DNA from: an uncultured Chloroflexota bacterium
GTDB taxonomy: Bacteria; Chloroflexota; Anaerolineae; Anaerolineales; Anaerolineaceae
Direction of reading: 5' to 3'
Length of the DNA stretch: 64,000 bases
Assembly: GCA_902786265.1 (NCBI GenBank)
Contig: CADACE010000012.1
Coordinates: forward strand, 1-64,000
Shown here: positions 8,771 through 16,494 of the stretch, piece after piece
How the letters are laid out: every line of letters starts with the position of its first letter
Position numbering within the stretch: the first letter of the stretch is position 1
Program-made: the position numbers and the translations under genes
Notes under the pieces: model-generated
The model's input: the letters and a program-made list of their open reading frames with translations, nothing else
Database searches by the model: none
Told to the model about the DNA's origin: nothing

Positions 8771-9658
8771 TTATTTTCCTTCGTTCACCATATCGAGGTA
8801 GAACTCGTAGGCTTCCTTATCGGTGTACTTTTCATGGACGATCTTGCCAATGGCCTGCGCCATGACTGTGGCGTGGTTGGACTGGAAGATGTTGCGGCCC
8901 ATATCAACACCGTTGGCACCGTGGCTGATGGAATCATATGCCAGCTTGAGCGCTTCCGGTTCCGGCAGTTTCTTGCCGCCGGCGACAACGATCGGCACCG
9001 GACTGGCCGCGACGATCTCTTCGAAGTTCTCGCAGTAGTAGGTCTTGATGATGTTGACGCCCAGTTCGGCAAGGATGCGGGTCGCCAGCTTGAAGAAGCG
9101 GTCGGTGCGTTCCATCTGCTTGCCGACAGCGACAACCCCCATAGTCGGAACAGAGAATTCCAGCCCGGCATTGATGCAGCGGGAAAGGTTATCCAGGGAA
9201 GACAGCTGACCGTCCGCGCCGATGAAGGTCTGGACCGCCATGCAGTCCGCGTTCATGCGGATCGCGTCCTTGATATCCACAGCCAGCACTTCATGGGAAA
9301 GATCGTCCTGTACCATGGATGAGCCGGAAGTCACACGCAGAGCGACACCCTTTTTATTTTCCGGCGGTACGCAGGCACGCAGCGCGCCGCGGGTACCCAT
9401 CAACACATCGATATAGGGAATCAGCGTCGGGATCAGCAGGTCCAGACGTTCCAGCCCCGCGGTAGAGCCCATGAAGTAGCCATGGTCAAAGGCGAACATC
9501 ACGGTGTTGCCGCTGACGGGATTGAAAATGTTGGACAAATGTTTTTTCATGCCCCAATCGAGATGATTGGCGCCTTTGATATAAAAGCCCTTGTTATTGG
9601 CAAAGGGTTCATCGGTATGATAATTTTTGGCGATTTTTACGCCTTCAAGATCTGCCAT
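8771..9658 (-). CDS. lsrF: 3-hydroxy-5-phosphonooxypentane-2,4-dione thiolase LsrF
   Basis: This 295-residue class I aldolase-like TIM-barrel enzyme performs the last step of AI-2 breakdown, passing an acetyl group to CoA. Marks include NTVMFAFDHGYFMGSTAGLE near residue 50, the catalytic-lysine segment VNIIKTYYCENF near 200, and VPIVVAGGKKLPEPEAL. Length fits the enterobacterial enzyme, about 290. It is the last gene of the lsrACDBF operon, and an AAGGAG site precedes its ATG. In enterobacteria LsrF acts after LsrG, which is not visible here. Confidence 0.9.
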   Translation of the reverse strand: MADLEGVKIAKNYHTDEPFANNKGFYIKGANHLDWGMKKHLSNIFNPVSGNTVMFAFDHGYFMGSTAGLERLDLLIPTLIPYIDVLMGTRGALRACVPPENKKGVALRVTSGSSMVQDDLSHEVLAVDIKDAIRMNADCMAVQTFIGADGQLSSLDNLSRCINAGLEFSVPTMGVVAVGKQMERTDRFFKLATRILAELGVNIIKTYYCENFEEIVAASPVPIVVAGGKKLPEPEALKLAYDSISHGANGVDMGRNIFQSNHATVMAQAIGKIVHEKYTDKEAYEFYLDMVNEGK

Positions 9659-9673
9659 AGTTTCTCCTTATCT

Positions 9674-9804
9674 AAAGGTGAAAGGTGAAGGGTGAAGGGT
9701 GAAAATACGGTAAAGGGTTTGTGCAGACAGATATCGGTCAAATATCAAAATATGCCGCACCTGCGGCACAACATCTTCACCTTTCCCCTTTCACCTTTCA
9801 CTTT
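9674..9804. repeat. Heptad repeat array A, two inverted arms (lsrB-lsrF gap)
   Basis: The left arm at 9674-9704 is four 7-base units, AAAGGTG twice then AAGGGTG twice. The right arm at 9775-9804 has units CTTTCCC, CTTTCAC and CTTTCAC after CTTCAC, the reverse complement sense of the left arm. About 70 bases without the repeat, including a small GCCGCACCTGCGGC palindrome, separate the arms. It lies in the operon between lsrB and lsrF, so the transcript could fold into a long hairpin. Confidence 0.85.
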
Positions 9805-9805
9805 A

Positions 9806-9841
9806 AAACAGGGAGTACAGAAACTCCGTACTCCCTGTTTT
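9806..9841 (-). terminator. Terminator or attenuator between lsrB and lsrF
   Basis: AAACAGGGAGTAC (9806-9818) pairs with GTACTCCCTGTTTT (9828-9841). Read on the minus strand the stem ends in TTTT just after the lsrB stop. Partial termination here would give more binding protein LsrB than LsrF, a common arrangement. Confidence 0.7.
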
Positions 9842-9849
9842 CAAATTAA

Positions 9850-10908
9850 TTAGAAGTTGTAGTTGGCAACGTTCTCAGCGGTGAAGACGACACGTTCCGG
9901 AAGCAGAACAACACCGTTGTTGACTTCGGCGGTGGTGTCACCGGGGACGAGGGCTTCGTTGGCAACGATTTCGCAGTCGCCGATGCCCGGGACGGTGATG
10001 GTTTCACCGGCGTGAGCTTCGTTACCGGCAGCGAGGTAAGCGCCGAAGTAGCAGCCCAGAGCGCCCTGGATACCGCAGTCCCACAGACCCCAGCGGGTGA
10101 GGGTGCCGGCTTCGAGGTGAGCAGTCATACCGGACGGAGTGCAGAAACCGGTGATGGTGATGTCATTGGCGCCCAGGCCCTTGTTTTCGGCAGCGGTGCA
10201 CTGGCCCGGAAGAGCAGTGGAGTCGTTGCAGATGATGAGGTCGACATCCGGGTGAGCTTCGAGGATGGCTTCACCGATGGTGACGGACTTCTGAGGATCC
10301 TGTTCGGAATAATACGGATCAGCAACAGCAACCCAGTTCGGGTATTTGTCTTTGATGTATTCTTCACCGGCGACATACCAGGAGTTCTGGTCAGCAACAG
10401 CAGCCTGGGAATAGTGCCAGACATACTTAACAGCGCCGTCAACGTCCACGCCGCGTTCCTTCAGGGATTCAACACCCATGTCGACCAGCATTGGGCCAAG
10501 GGTGGAAGGCATACCCTGGGAGACCATCAGGGTGCGGGAGTTGGAGGAGACATCGGAGTCCCAGGTGGTGACAACGATACCCATATCGCGGGCTTCCTGG
10601 AGTTTTTCATCCAGAGCGGTGGCATCCACAGAGGAGATGGCGATGGCATCAACGCCGGCGTCGATCGCCTGCTGGATGACTTCGAGCTGATCGGTCACGG
10701 AAGCGACAGCGGAGCCCATGTAGCGGACTTCAATGCCCCATTCCTTGGCGTACTTCTGTGCGCCGTCGTTGGCAGCTTCAAAGAAGGAGTTACCGGTGAG
10801 CTTCGGGATGAAAGCAACAACTTTACCTTCGATGCTGTTCTCAGCGAAAACTGAGACCGCGCTCAGCAGCATTGCCAGAGCAAGAACGACAAACAATACT
10901 TTTTTCAT
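9850..10908 (-). CDS. lsrB: Autoinducer-2 substrate-binding protein LsrB
   Basis: This 352-residue extracytoplasmic binding protein is for AI-2. A Sec signal peptide covers about residues 1-22 (ending SVFA-EN), with no lipobox cysteine. By my recalled alignment to Salmonella LsrB, AI-2 contacts are kept: Lys36 in FIPKLTG, Asp117 in TWDSD, Asp173-Gln174 in ADQNSW and Pro234 in TALPG. The residue matching Ala222 appears to be Gln236. The ending VLLPERVVFTAENVANYNF closely follows the enterobacterial protein. AAGGAG precedes the ATG. It is set apart from lsrD by a four-helix-bundle gene in repeats. Confidence 0.9.
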   Translation of the reverse strand: MKKVLFVVLALAMLLSAVSVFAENSIEGKVVAFIPKLTGNSFFEAANDGAQKYAKEWGIEVRYMGSAVASVTDQLEVIQQAIDAGVDAIAISSVDATALDEKLQEARDMGIVVTTWDSDVSSNSRTLMVSQGMPSTLGPMLVDMGVESLKERGVDVDGAVKYVWHYSQAAVADQNSWYVAGEEYIKDKYPNWVAVADPYYSEQDPQKSVTIGEAILEAHPDVDLIICNDSTALPGQCTAAENKGLGANDITITGFCTPSGMTAHLEAGTLTRWGLWDCGIQGALGCYFGAYLAAGNEAHAGETITVPGIGDCEIVANEALVPGDTTAEVNNGVVLLPERVVFTAENVANYNF

Positions 10909-10960
10909 TTTACTTCTCCTTTTAATTTCATAATGGCACTCGCCACTATTTCACAAATTA

Positions 10961-11000
10961 GGGGCCAGGAGCCAGGGACCAAAGGCCAGTGGCAGTGGCA
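10961..11000. repeat. Heptad repeat array B, left arm (beside the four-helix-bundle gene)
   Basis: Units in 7-base register are GGGGCCA, GGAGCCA, GGGACCA, AAGGCCA and then GTGGCAGTGGCA. It lies between the lsrB start and the end of the four-helix-bundle gene. The matching arm of opposite sense is at 11444-11492, so the pair brackets that gene. Confidence 0.85.
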
Positions 11001-11012
11001 TTTTCATCAATT

Positions 11013-11396
11013 CTATTTTTCCTTATTGTCCCTTAATTTTATCTGCAGGTTTTTTATTAAACCATTCAGCATTCTTCCGACTTCTTTGCATTGAGCAAGC
11101 AACTGATTTGTTGTCTCACCGCTCAGATATTCCAAACGTTTACACAATATTATTTGTGTTTCCAACTCGCCCAGGGATCCCATTGCGATATAAAGAAAAT
11201 GAAGATATTCTTTTATGGACCCCCTTTGATTTTCCTCTGCAATATTCGATGGTATAGAAGCGACTGCCCGTCTCATTTGATTTGACAGAGAAAATAATTC
11301 TTCTTTAGGTAATACTTTTACATCTTTATAAACAGAGACAGCTAAATCCATTGATTTCTGCCACACATCTAAATTAGCATAATACAATACTGCCAT
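11013..11396 (-). CDS. Four-helix-bundle protein of the S23 / 23S rRNA intervening-sequence family
   Basis: This protein of about 127 residues has the family signature: NLDVWQKSMDLAVSVY, LSNQMRRAVASIPSNIAEE, and LHFLYIAMGSLGELETQIIL. It lacks a signal peptide and should be a small cytoplasmic helical bundle. The family includes proteins encoded in 23S rRNA intervening sequences and is related to the Avd accessory protein of diversity-generating retroelements; the function is unknown. An upstream ATG at 11411 is possible, but GGAAGAG sits 6 bases before the ATG at 11396. The gene is visibly AT-richer than its lsr neighbours and is bracketed by heptad arms, suggesting insertion. Confidence 0.85.
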   Translation of the reverse strand: MAVLYYANLDVWQKSMDLAVSVYKDVKVLPKEELFSLSNQMRRAVASIPSNIAEENQRGSIKEYLHFLYIAMGSLGELETQIILCKRLEYLSGETTNQLLAQCKEVGRMLNGLIKNLQIKLRDNKEK

Positions 11397-11443
11397 TATT
11401 TTCTCTTCCATTTCATCTTTATCATCTTTTTGATATCAGATTC

Positions 11444-11492
11444 CTGACCACTGGCCATTAATCTCTGGCACCTGGCACCCGATACCTGGCAG
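11444..11492. repeat. Heptad repeat array B, right arm (lsrD side of the four-helix-bundle gene)
   Basis: Seven units in register: CTGACCA, CTGGCCA, TTAATCT, CTGGCAC, CTGGCAC, CCGATAC and CTGGCAG. The sense is reverse-complementary to the arm at 10961-11000. It ends at the stop codon of lsrD, whose TAA lies at 11493-11495. Confidence 0.85.
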
Positions 11493-12506
11493 CTAACTGT
11501 CCATATGCCTCACGATCCGAATCAGCTGCCGGCCGGAGACAACTACCAGCAGCATGATCCCTACAGGCAAATCGAGGTTCTGGGAGCTCATCTTGAAGCA
11601 GAGGGTGAGGCCAAAACGAAGCATGCAGATGACAAGGGAGGCAAGCGCGGTACCGATAATGGAACCTTTGCCGCCGGTGGAAAGGGTCCCGCCCAACACC
11701 ACCGCAGTGATGATGGAAAGGGTATAGGTCGAACCAAGATCATACTTGGAAGAGTTCAGCTGGGAGGTCAGCAGAATACCGGCGATAGCCGCGCCGATAC
11801 CGGTGAGCATATAGGTACTCATCTTGATCAGACGGGTATTGATTCCGGAGTATTCGGCAGCCTGGGTATTGACACCGACAAGGAAAATGCTGCGCCCGTA
11901 TTTTGTCTTGTGCAGCAGGATATACATCAGGATAACGAGAATCAGATAAATCAGGATCTGCACCGGCAGCTTCATATCACCGAAAATCTTGGCATTTCCC
12001 AGCCAGCGGAATGAAGAAAACGTGCCATCATCATTCTTGGACGGGAACCCGCTGATCCCCTGATAAGCCGGAATCGCGGACATCCTGGAAATCACCAGAC
12101 CAAGTCCGGTATACAGGAAGGAACCGCCAAGCGTCACCACCATCGGCTGCACACCGCAGTAGGCAACAAAGAAACCGGAAAGGGCACCGCAGAGGGCTGC
12201 CAGCAGGATCGCAGCACCGACCGCTGCCCAGATATTGAAACCAAAATCATTCCACAGCACCCCGATGGTAATCGAAGTCAGACCGACAATGGAACTGGCC
12301 TGAATATCGATCCCGCCGGTAATCATGACCATGGTCACAAACAGGGAGATGATACAGATGCTGATATAGTTTGTGATATTCGAGAAAATGCGTACCGGCT
12401 GCAGGAATTTATTGTTGATAGAGCCGAAAACCACAAATTCCAGAACGAGGATCAGGAGTAAAACAAATTCCCAGCTTTTTACGAGTTTCAGGATCTTATT
12501 TTTCAT
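11493..12506 (-). CDS. lsrD: AI-2 ABC transporter permease LsrD
   Basis: This 337-residue RbsC-family membrane protein has about nine hydrophobic segments. It has TGGIDIQASSIVGLTSI near residue 63 and VVLGGTLSTGGKGSIIG near 270. Its place after lsrC and before lsrB copies the order lsrA-C-D-B-F known from Salmonella and E. coli, the main reason for calling it LsrD. It starts 3 bases after the lsrC stop, so translation is probably coupled. Together with LsrC it would form the AI-2 channel. Confidence 0.85.
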   Translation of the reverse strand: MKNKILKLVKSWEFVLLLILVLEFVVFGSINNKFLQPVRIFSNITNYISICIISLFVTMVMITGGIDIQASSIVGLTSITIGVLWNDFGFNIWAAVGAAILLAALCGALSGFFVAYCGVQPMVVTLGGSFLYTGLGLVISRMSAIPAYQGISGFPSKNDDGTFSSFRWLGNAKIFGDMKLPVQILIYLILVILMYILLHKTKYGRSIFLVGVNTQAAEYSGINTRLIKMSTYMLTGIGAAIAGILLTSQLNSSKYDLGSTYTLSIITAVVLGGTLSTGGKGSIIGTALASLVICMLRFGLTLCFKMSSQNLDLPVGIMLLVVVSGRQLIRIVRHMDS

Positions 12507-12509
12507 CGT

Positions 12510-13523
12510 TTACAATCCTTTCTCAACCGCGTGGGAAGAAGCACGGGCTAATAACCGCTCACGTCTCGCATTTTCGACCGCACGCTGCTGCGTGAGCGCA
12601 TCGATCACGACGATCGCGATCAGCATAACACCGGTGATGGTGTTATCATAGTCAGAGGAAAATCCCAGGAAGACCAGCAGACGGCTGATGGAACTCATGA
12701 TCACGCCGCCGATTGCCGCACCGATCACATTCCCAAGTCCACCGGAAAGGGAGATGCCGCCCAGAACGCAGGCAGCTACCGCCGACATCTCATAACCGTT
12801 TCCTGCAATGATGGTGATCTGCCCGTATTTCGAAGCAAACACAATACCGGAGATGCCGGCAAAAATGCCGCTCAGGACATAAGCGATAAATTTTACGCGG
12901 GTAGCGGGAATACCGACCAGCGTCGCCCCGCCGATATTATCACCGACCGCCAGGAAGTATTTCCCGCGGCGGGTATTCAGCAAAACCGACAGGACCGCAA
13001 CGATTATGATCATCATCAGAAAGAATACGCCGATTCCTGTGTTTCCGACGGTAGAATTCCCGAAGCGGGTAAAACTCCCGGAGAAGTTTTCGATCGTCCG
13101 GCCGCCGGAGTAGATATAAACGATACCGCGGACCACACCGCAGGTCCCGAGCGTGAAAATCAAAGACGGAACCTTCAAAACCGCGACTCCGATACCGTTG
13201 ACACAGCCGGTCACCGCACCGACCAAAATTGCCCAGCCCAGCATCGGCAGCCAGGAGCCGTTGGATTGCGCGATCACACCCGCAATTGCCGCGGTAAGTC
13301 CCATGACCGCACCAATCGAAACATCAATTTCTCCGGTCATGATCGTGAAGGATATGCCGATCGCCAGCAGCATAAATACACATGAGTTATTGAAACAAGC
13401 CATGATATTGGAATAGGAGAAAAATGCCGGATTCACAAGTCCCGTGATCACAAACAACGCGATCAGGAATAACAGACTTGAAACCCATCTCGCACCGCTG
13501 ATTTTTTTGATAAAAACTTTCAT
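12510..13523 (-). CDS. lsrC: AI-2 ABC transporter permease LsrC
   Basis: This 337-residue permease has about nine hydrophobic segments, TGEIDVSIGAVMGLTAAIAG near residue 63 and ACVLGGISLSGGLGNVIGA near 262. The blocks VGDNIGGATLVGIPATRVK and GIVFASKYGQ, and the basic C-terminal tail (ARRERLLARASSH), look like enterobacterial LsrC. The gene lies between lsrA and lsrD with tight spacing (29 and 3 bases). Confidence 0.87.
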   Translation of the reverse strand: MKVFIKKISGARWVSSLLFLIALFVITGLVNPAFFSYSNIMACFNNSCVFMLLAIGISFTIMTGEIDVSIGAVMGLTAAIAGVIAQSNGSWLPMLGWAILVGAVTGCVNGIGVAVLKVPSLIFTLGTCGVVRGIVYIYSGGRTIENFSGSFTRFGNSTVGNTGIGVFFLMMIIIVAVLSVLLNTRRGKYFLAVGDNIGGATLVGIPATRVKFIAYVLSGIFAGISGIVFASKYGQITIIAGNGYEMSAVAACVLGGISLSGGLGNVIGAAIGGVIMSSISRLLVFLGFSSDYDNTITGVMLIAIVVIDALTQQRAVENARRERLLARASSHAVEKGL

Positions 13524-13552
13524 AAGTTTGTCCTGATCCTTAACTTCATTCT

Positions 13553-15064
13553 TTACGATTCACTTTTGACAAGGCCGAAGGAAGCAGCTGTCAGGTTGTC
13601 CTGATTGATCTCATCACCGATGAATTCACCGTTGATATGACCCTGGAATACTGTAACCGTGCGATCACAAAGCTCCATGATTTCTTCCATATCAGAAGAG
13701 ACCAGCAGCACCGCGACGCCTTCTTCCCGCAGATGATGAATGATGCTGTACACATCACCACGGGCCGCAGCGTCGATGCCGCGGGTCGGTTCATCCATGA
13801 TGACCAGCTTCGGTTTTGTGGACAGCGCCCGGCTGATAACAACCTTCTGCTGGTTTCCGCCGGACAGGCTTCCCGCCATTTCGTCATGGCTCATAGTCTT
13901 GATACGAAAATCGGCGATATATTTATCACTGATTTGATTTTCACATTTTTTGTTGAGCAGAAATTTCCCCGTCAGGCTGTCTTTCAGCAATGCCGAAGTC
14001 GTATTTGCCGCGATCGAGCTGATCTTGAACAGACCATGCAGATGACGGTCTTCCGGAACATAGTTTATTCCGGCGGAAAGAATGTCTCTTGTTTGTTTCC
14101 CGGTCACATCTTTACCATCCAGAAGAACCTTGCCGGAAAGCACTTTATCCCGTCCGAAAATGGTTGAGACCAGTTCCGTACGTCCCGCGCCGACAACACC
14201 GGCGATCCCTAAAATTTCACCGGGATACACTTTCAATGAAATATTCTGGAAACCGTAACCGCTCAGGTTCTGCAGTTCAAAAACCGGCTTCAGATGAGTG
14301 TAATCAATTTTTTTATTGTTGGATTTGAGTTCTTTTTCGTTAGTGGCATCCGGCGGCAGCAGCCCCTGGACCAGCATCTCCCGGGTAAAGTTTTCGACCG
14401 GGCCTTCCAAAGTGATCTGTCCGTCGCGCATAATGGCAACATGTGTCGCGATATCGAAAACCTCAGCCAGACGATGGGTAATATAGATGATGCCGATGCC
14501 GCGGGCTTTCAGGTCTTTTACAACCTTAAAGAAAGCTTCCACTTCGTCAAAAGTCAATGCGGACGTCGGTTCGTCCAGGATCAGGATCTTGGAATCCCGG
14601 AGCAGCCCGCGCAGTATTTCAACCAGCGTCTGTTCCGCGATGGAAAGCGTGCTCGCCTTACGGGAAAGGTCCATTTCCCAGCCGATTTCCGACATGATCT
14701 TTATCAGTCTGTTTTTGAGGGAAAGGGTGGATTCCCTGAACCCCATGGTGATGTTTTCCAGCACATTCATGTTCGGGAAAAGCATCGGCTCCTGCGGAAC
14801 CATATATACACCGGCAGTCAGTGCAGCTGTCGGATTCGTCATCTGAACCTGTTTTCCATCGATGAAAATTTGACCGCCGTCGGGCTGGTAAATCCCCATG
14901 ATGATCTTCATCAGGGTGCTCTTCCCCGCGCCATTCCCGCCAATCAGTGCAAGGACCTCACCGCGGTCGACAGCGATATCAACACCCTTCAGAACACGGT
15001 TCTGTCCGAAAGCTTTTGTGGTTCCCTTTACGACAAGTAATTTTTGTTTTCCATCAGACTGCAT
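13553..15064 (-). CDS. lsrA: AI-2 ABC transporter ATP-binding protein LsrA
   Basis: This 503-residue protein has two ABC domains. Domain 1: Walker A GGNGAGKSTLMKIIMG near residue 43, degenerate signature LSIAEQTLVEI, Walker B ILDEPTSALTFDE. Domain 2: altered Walker A GVVGAGRTELV near 290, signature LSGGNQQKVVISRAL, Walker B MDEPTRGIDAAARGDVY. It powers AI-2 uptake with LsrC and LsrD. AGGAG lies about 9 bases upstream of the ATG. It is the first gene of the leftward operon, read from the promoter at 15154-15182. Confidence 0.9.
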   Translation of the reverse strand: MQSDGKQKLLVVKGTTKAFGQNRVLKGVDIAVDRGEVLALIGGNGAGKSTLMKIIMGIYQPDGGQIFIDGKQVQMTNPTAALTAGVYMVPQEPMLFPNMNVLENITMGFRESTLSLKNRLIKIMSEIGWEMDLSRKASTLSIAEQTLVEILRGLLRDSKILILDEPTSALTFDEVEAFFKVVKDLKARGIGIIYITHRLAEVFDIATHVAIMRDGQITLEGPVENFTREMLVQGLLPPDATNEKELKSNNKKIDYTHLKPVFELQNLSGYGFQNISLKVYPGEILGIAGVVGAGRTELVSTIFGRDKVLSGKVLLDGKDVTGKQTRDILSAGINYVPEDRHLHGLFKISSIAANTTSALLKDSLTGKFLLNKKCENQISDKYIADFRIKTMSHDEMAGSLSGGNQQKVVISRALSTKPKLVIMDEPTRGIDAAARGDVYSIIHHLREEGVAVLLVSSDMEEIMELCDRTVTVFQGHINGEFIGDEINQDNLTAASFGLVKSES

Positions 15065-15123
15065 AAAAACGGAGCTCCTGCTTTTTTGCCGACCACCGGC
15101 TTCTCAATCCTGCATAGGCATAC

Positions 15124-15182
15124 TTTTGTATGTATGTTCAAAATTTGTTGTTAAGATTACCAAAGTATGCGCAATTTGTCAA
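15124..15182 (-). promoter_or_regulatory. lsrA operon promoter with LsrR-like operator
   Basis: On the minus strand TTGACA (complement of 15177-15182), a 17-base spacer and TAATCT (complement of 15154-15159) make a good sigma-70-type promoter. Downstream, at 15124-15143, the sequence TTTTGTATGTATGTTCAAAA shares TTTGTATNTATG with the palindrome at the lsrR promoter. It would sit on the first transcribed bases, consistent with repression by LsrR relieved by phospho-AI-2. The operator role is inferred. Confidence 0.7.
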
Positions 15183-15345
15183 TAGTTTGAAATCATGCCA
15201 TTTGTAATATTTTTGCAATGAAAATCATATGAAAGATCGGCGTCAGTTGAGGCGTAGAATTTCGGGATATGCCTCTTAATTTTCTGTACGTAATAAAATA
15301 AAGGTGAAGTTTATCATATAAAACAAAAAATGACTTTTTTCCCTA

Positions 15346-15404
15346 TTGACACCGGAAAAGCCAATGATTATAATTTTTTTACATTTGTATCTATGGAATA
15401 CAAA
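15346..15404 (+). promoter_or_regulatory. lsrR promoter with palindromic operator
   Basis: TTGACA (15346-15351), exactly 17 bases, then TATAAT (15369-15374) is a full consensus promoter. Just downstream lies a perfect palindrome: TTTGTAT (15384-15390), 7 bases, ATACAAA (15398-15404). It covers the expected start point, as for autorepression by a SorC-family regulator. The divergent lsrA promoter has a related half at 15124-15143. The remainder of this 384-base intergenic stretch is AT-rich, without a gene. Confidence 0.8.
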
Positions 15405-15448
15405 AGTTTTTTCATGGGTGGCACTTTACAACGCGGAGAACGATCAAT

Positions 15449-16384
15449 ATGGAAATCGACAGCAAACGCACCTCATTTGAAGAAGATCTGATGGCGAAGA
15501 TTGCCTGGTATTATTATATCGACAATCTGACCCAGATACAGATTGCGGAACAGGTTGGAATACCGCGCCTTCGTGTGATCAAGCTGCTCGAAAAAGCCCG
15601 TCAAACCGGTATTGTCCAGTTCAAAATAGCTGAGAATAATTCACATGTATCAATGGAGAACGCTATTGCCAGGCATTTCGGTCTGAAGGATGTTTTCATT
15701 GTACCCTCCGCATCGGGAATGGATAACCGCAACGAAGCTCTGGCAGAGGCTGCCGCGATCTACATTGCCAACCGTCTGCCGGAAAATGCTTTCATTAATA
15801 TGGGGTACGGCGATACTACCTGCCGTGTCCTGAACCATCTGGCATCCAACAGCAGTTCCCGGATCTCGGTGGTTTCACTGACCGGCGGGGTCAATTATTA
15901 CCTGCCCAACACAATGACCAATGTATTCAATGCCCGTCTCTATCTTACACCGGCTCCTTTTGTCATGTCGACACCTGAAATGGTAACAGCCATTAATAAT
16001 GAACCGGCGGTGAGGGAGATCGCGGAAATGGTCCCGCTTTCGTCCATTTCTATTATCGGGATCGGCGGTATCGATGAAAATGCCACCACTGTCCGTACAG
16101 GGATCGTGACTCCCAAGGATCTGCGTTACCTTTCCATGCAGGGGGCTGTCGGCGATGTGCTGTGCCACTTTTTCGATATCAACGGACAACTGGTGGAATC
16201 CCCCCTGGATGACCGCCTGATCACGACTCCGCTGGAGACGCTGGCCGAACAGAAAAACGTCATCGGTGTCGCAGGCGGAGCAAACAAAGTCAGCGCTATC
16301 ATAGGCGCATTAAACGGTAAGTTTTTGGATATCCTGGTGACAGATCAGGATACCGCGGAGTTGATCATTAAGAGAAGTTTATAG
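15449..16384 (+). CDS. lsrR: LsrR, SorC-family transcriptional repressor
   Basis: This 311-residue protein has an N-terminal helix-turn-helix at about residues 16-60 (IAWYYYIDNLTQIQIAEQVG then RLRVIKLLEKAR) and a C-terminal sugar-phosphate-sensing domain with NMGYGDTT, VVSLTGGVNYY, IGIGGID and the ending ILVTDQDTAELII. The sequence follows E. coli LsrR closely in the HTH and at the end. It should repress both divergent lsr operons until phospho-AI-2 binds. The gene is followed by a heptad repeat array and then lsrK. Confidence 0.92.
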   Translation: MEIDSKRTSFEEDLMAKIAWYYYIDNLTQIQIAEQVGIPRLRVIKLLEKARQTGIVQFKIAENNSHVSMENAIARHFGLKDVFIVPSASGMDNRNEALAEAAAIYIANRLPENAFINMGYGDTTCRVLNHLASNSSSRISVVSLTGGVNYYLPNTMTNVFNARLYLTPAPFVMSTPEMVTAINNEPAVREIAEMVPLSSISIIGIGGIDENATTVRTGIVTPKDLRYLSMQGAVGDVLCHFFDINGQLVESPLDDRLITTPLETLAEQKNVIGVAGGANKVSAIIGALNGKFLDILVTDQDTAELIIKRSL

Positions 16385-16387
16385 ATG

Positions 16388-16483
16388 TATCAGGTTCCGG
16401 GTGTCAGCAGATTCGATTATGTCCTGACGTTGACACCGGATCGGATCTTCCAGATCCCTGACACCTGAAGCCTGATACCTGTA
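16388..16483. repeat. Heptad repeat array C, two inverted arms (lsrR-lsrK gap)
   Basis: Left arm 16388-16408: TATCAGG, TTCCGGG, TGTCAGC. Right arm 16457-16483: CCTGACA, CCTGAAG, CCTGATA, CCTGTAA. TATCAGG is the exact reverse complement of CCTGATA. The arms fill most of the 110-base gap between lsrR and lsrK and stop just before the lsrK ribosome site AAAGGAGG. Confidence 0.8.
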
Positions 16484-16494
16484 AAGGAGGTTTT

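Noticed and set aside
10012..10854. A 280-codon open frame on the plus strand opposite lsrB
   Set aside because: It is a mirror of lsrB codon bias, has no ribosome site or recognisable domain, and LsrB on the other strand is unambiguous.
11013..11411. The S23-type gene as evidence of a 23S rRNA gene with an intervening sequence
   Set aside because: Its flanks are heptad repeats and lsr genes, with no rRNA sequence on either side.
14294..15040. A 248-codon open frame opposite lsrA
   Set aside because: It is antisense to a clear two-domain ABC ATPase and has no supporting signals.
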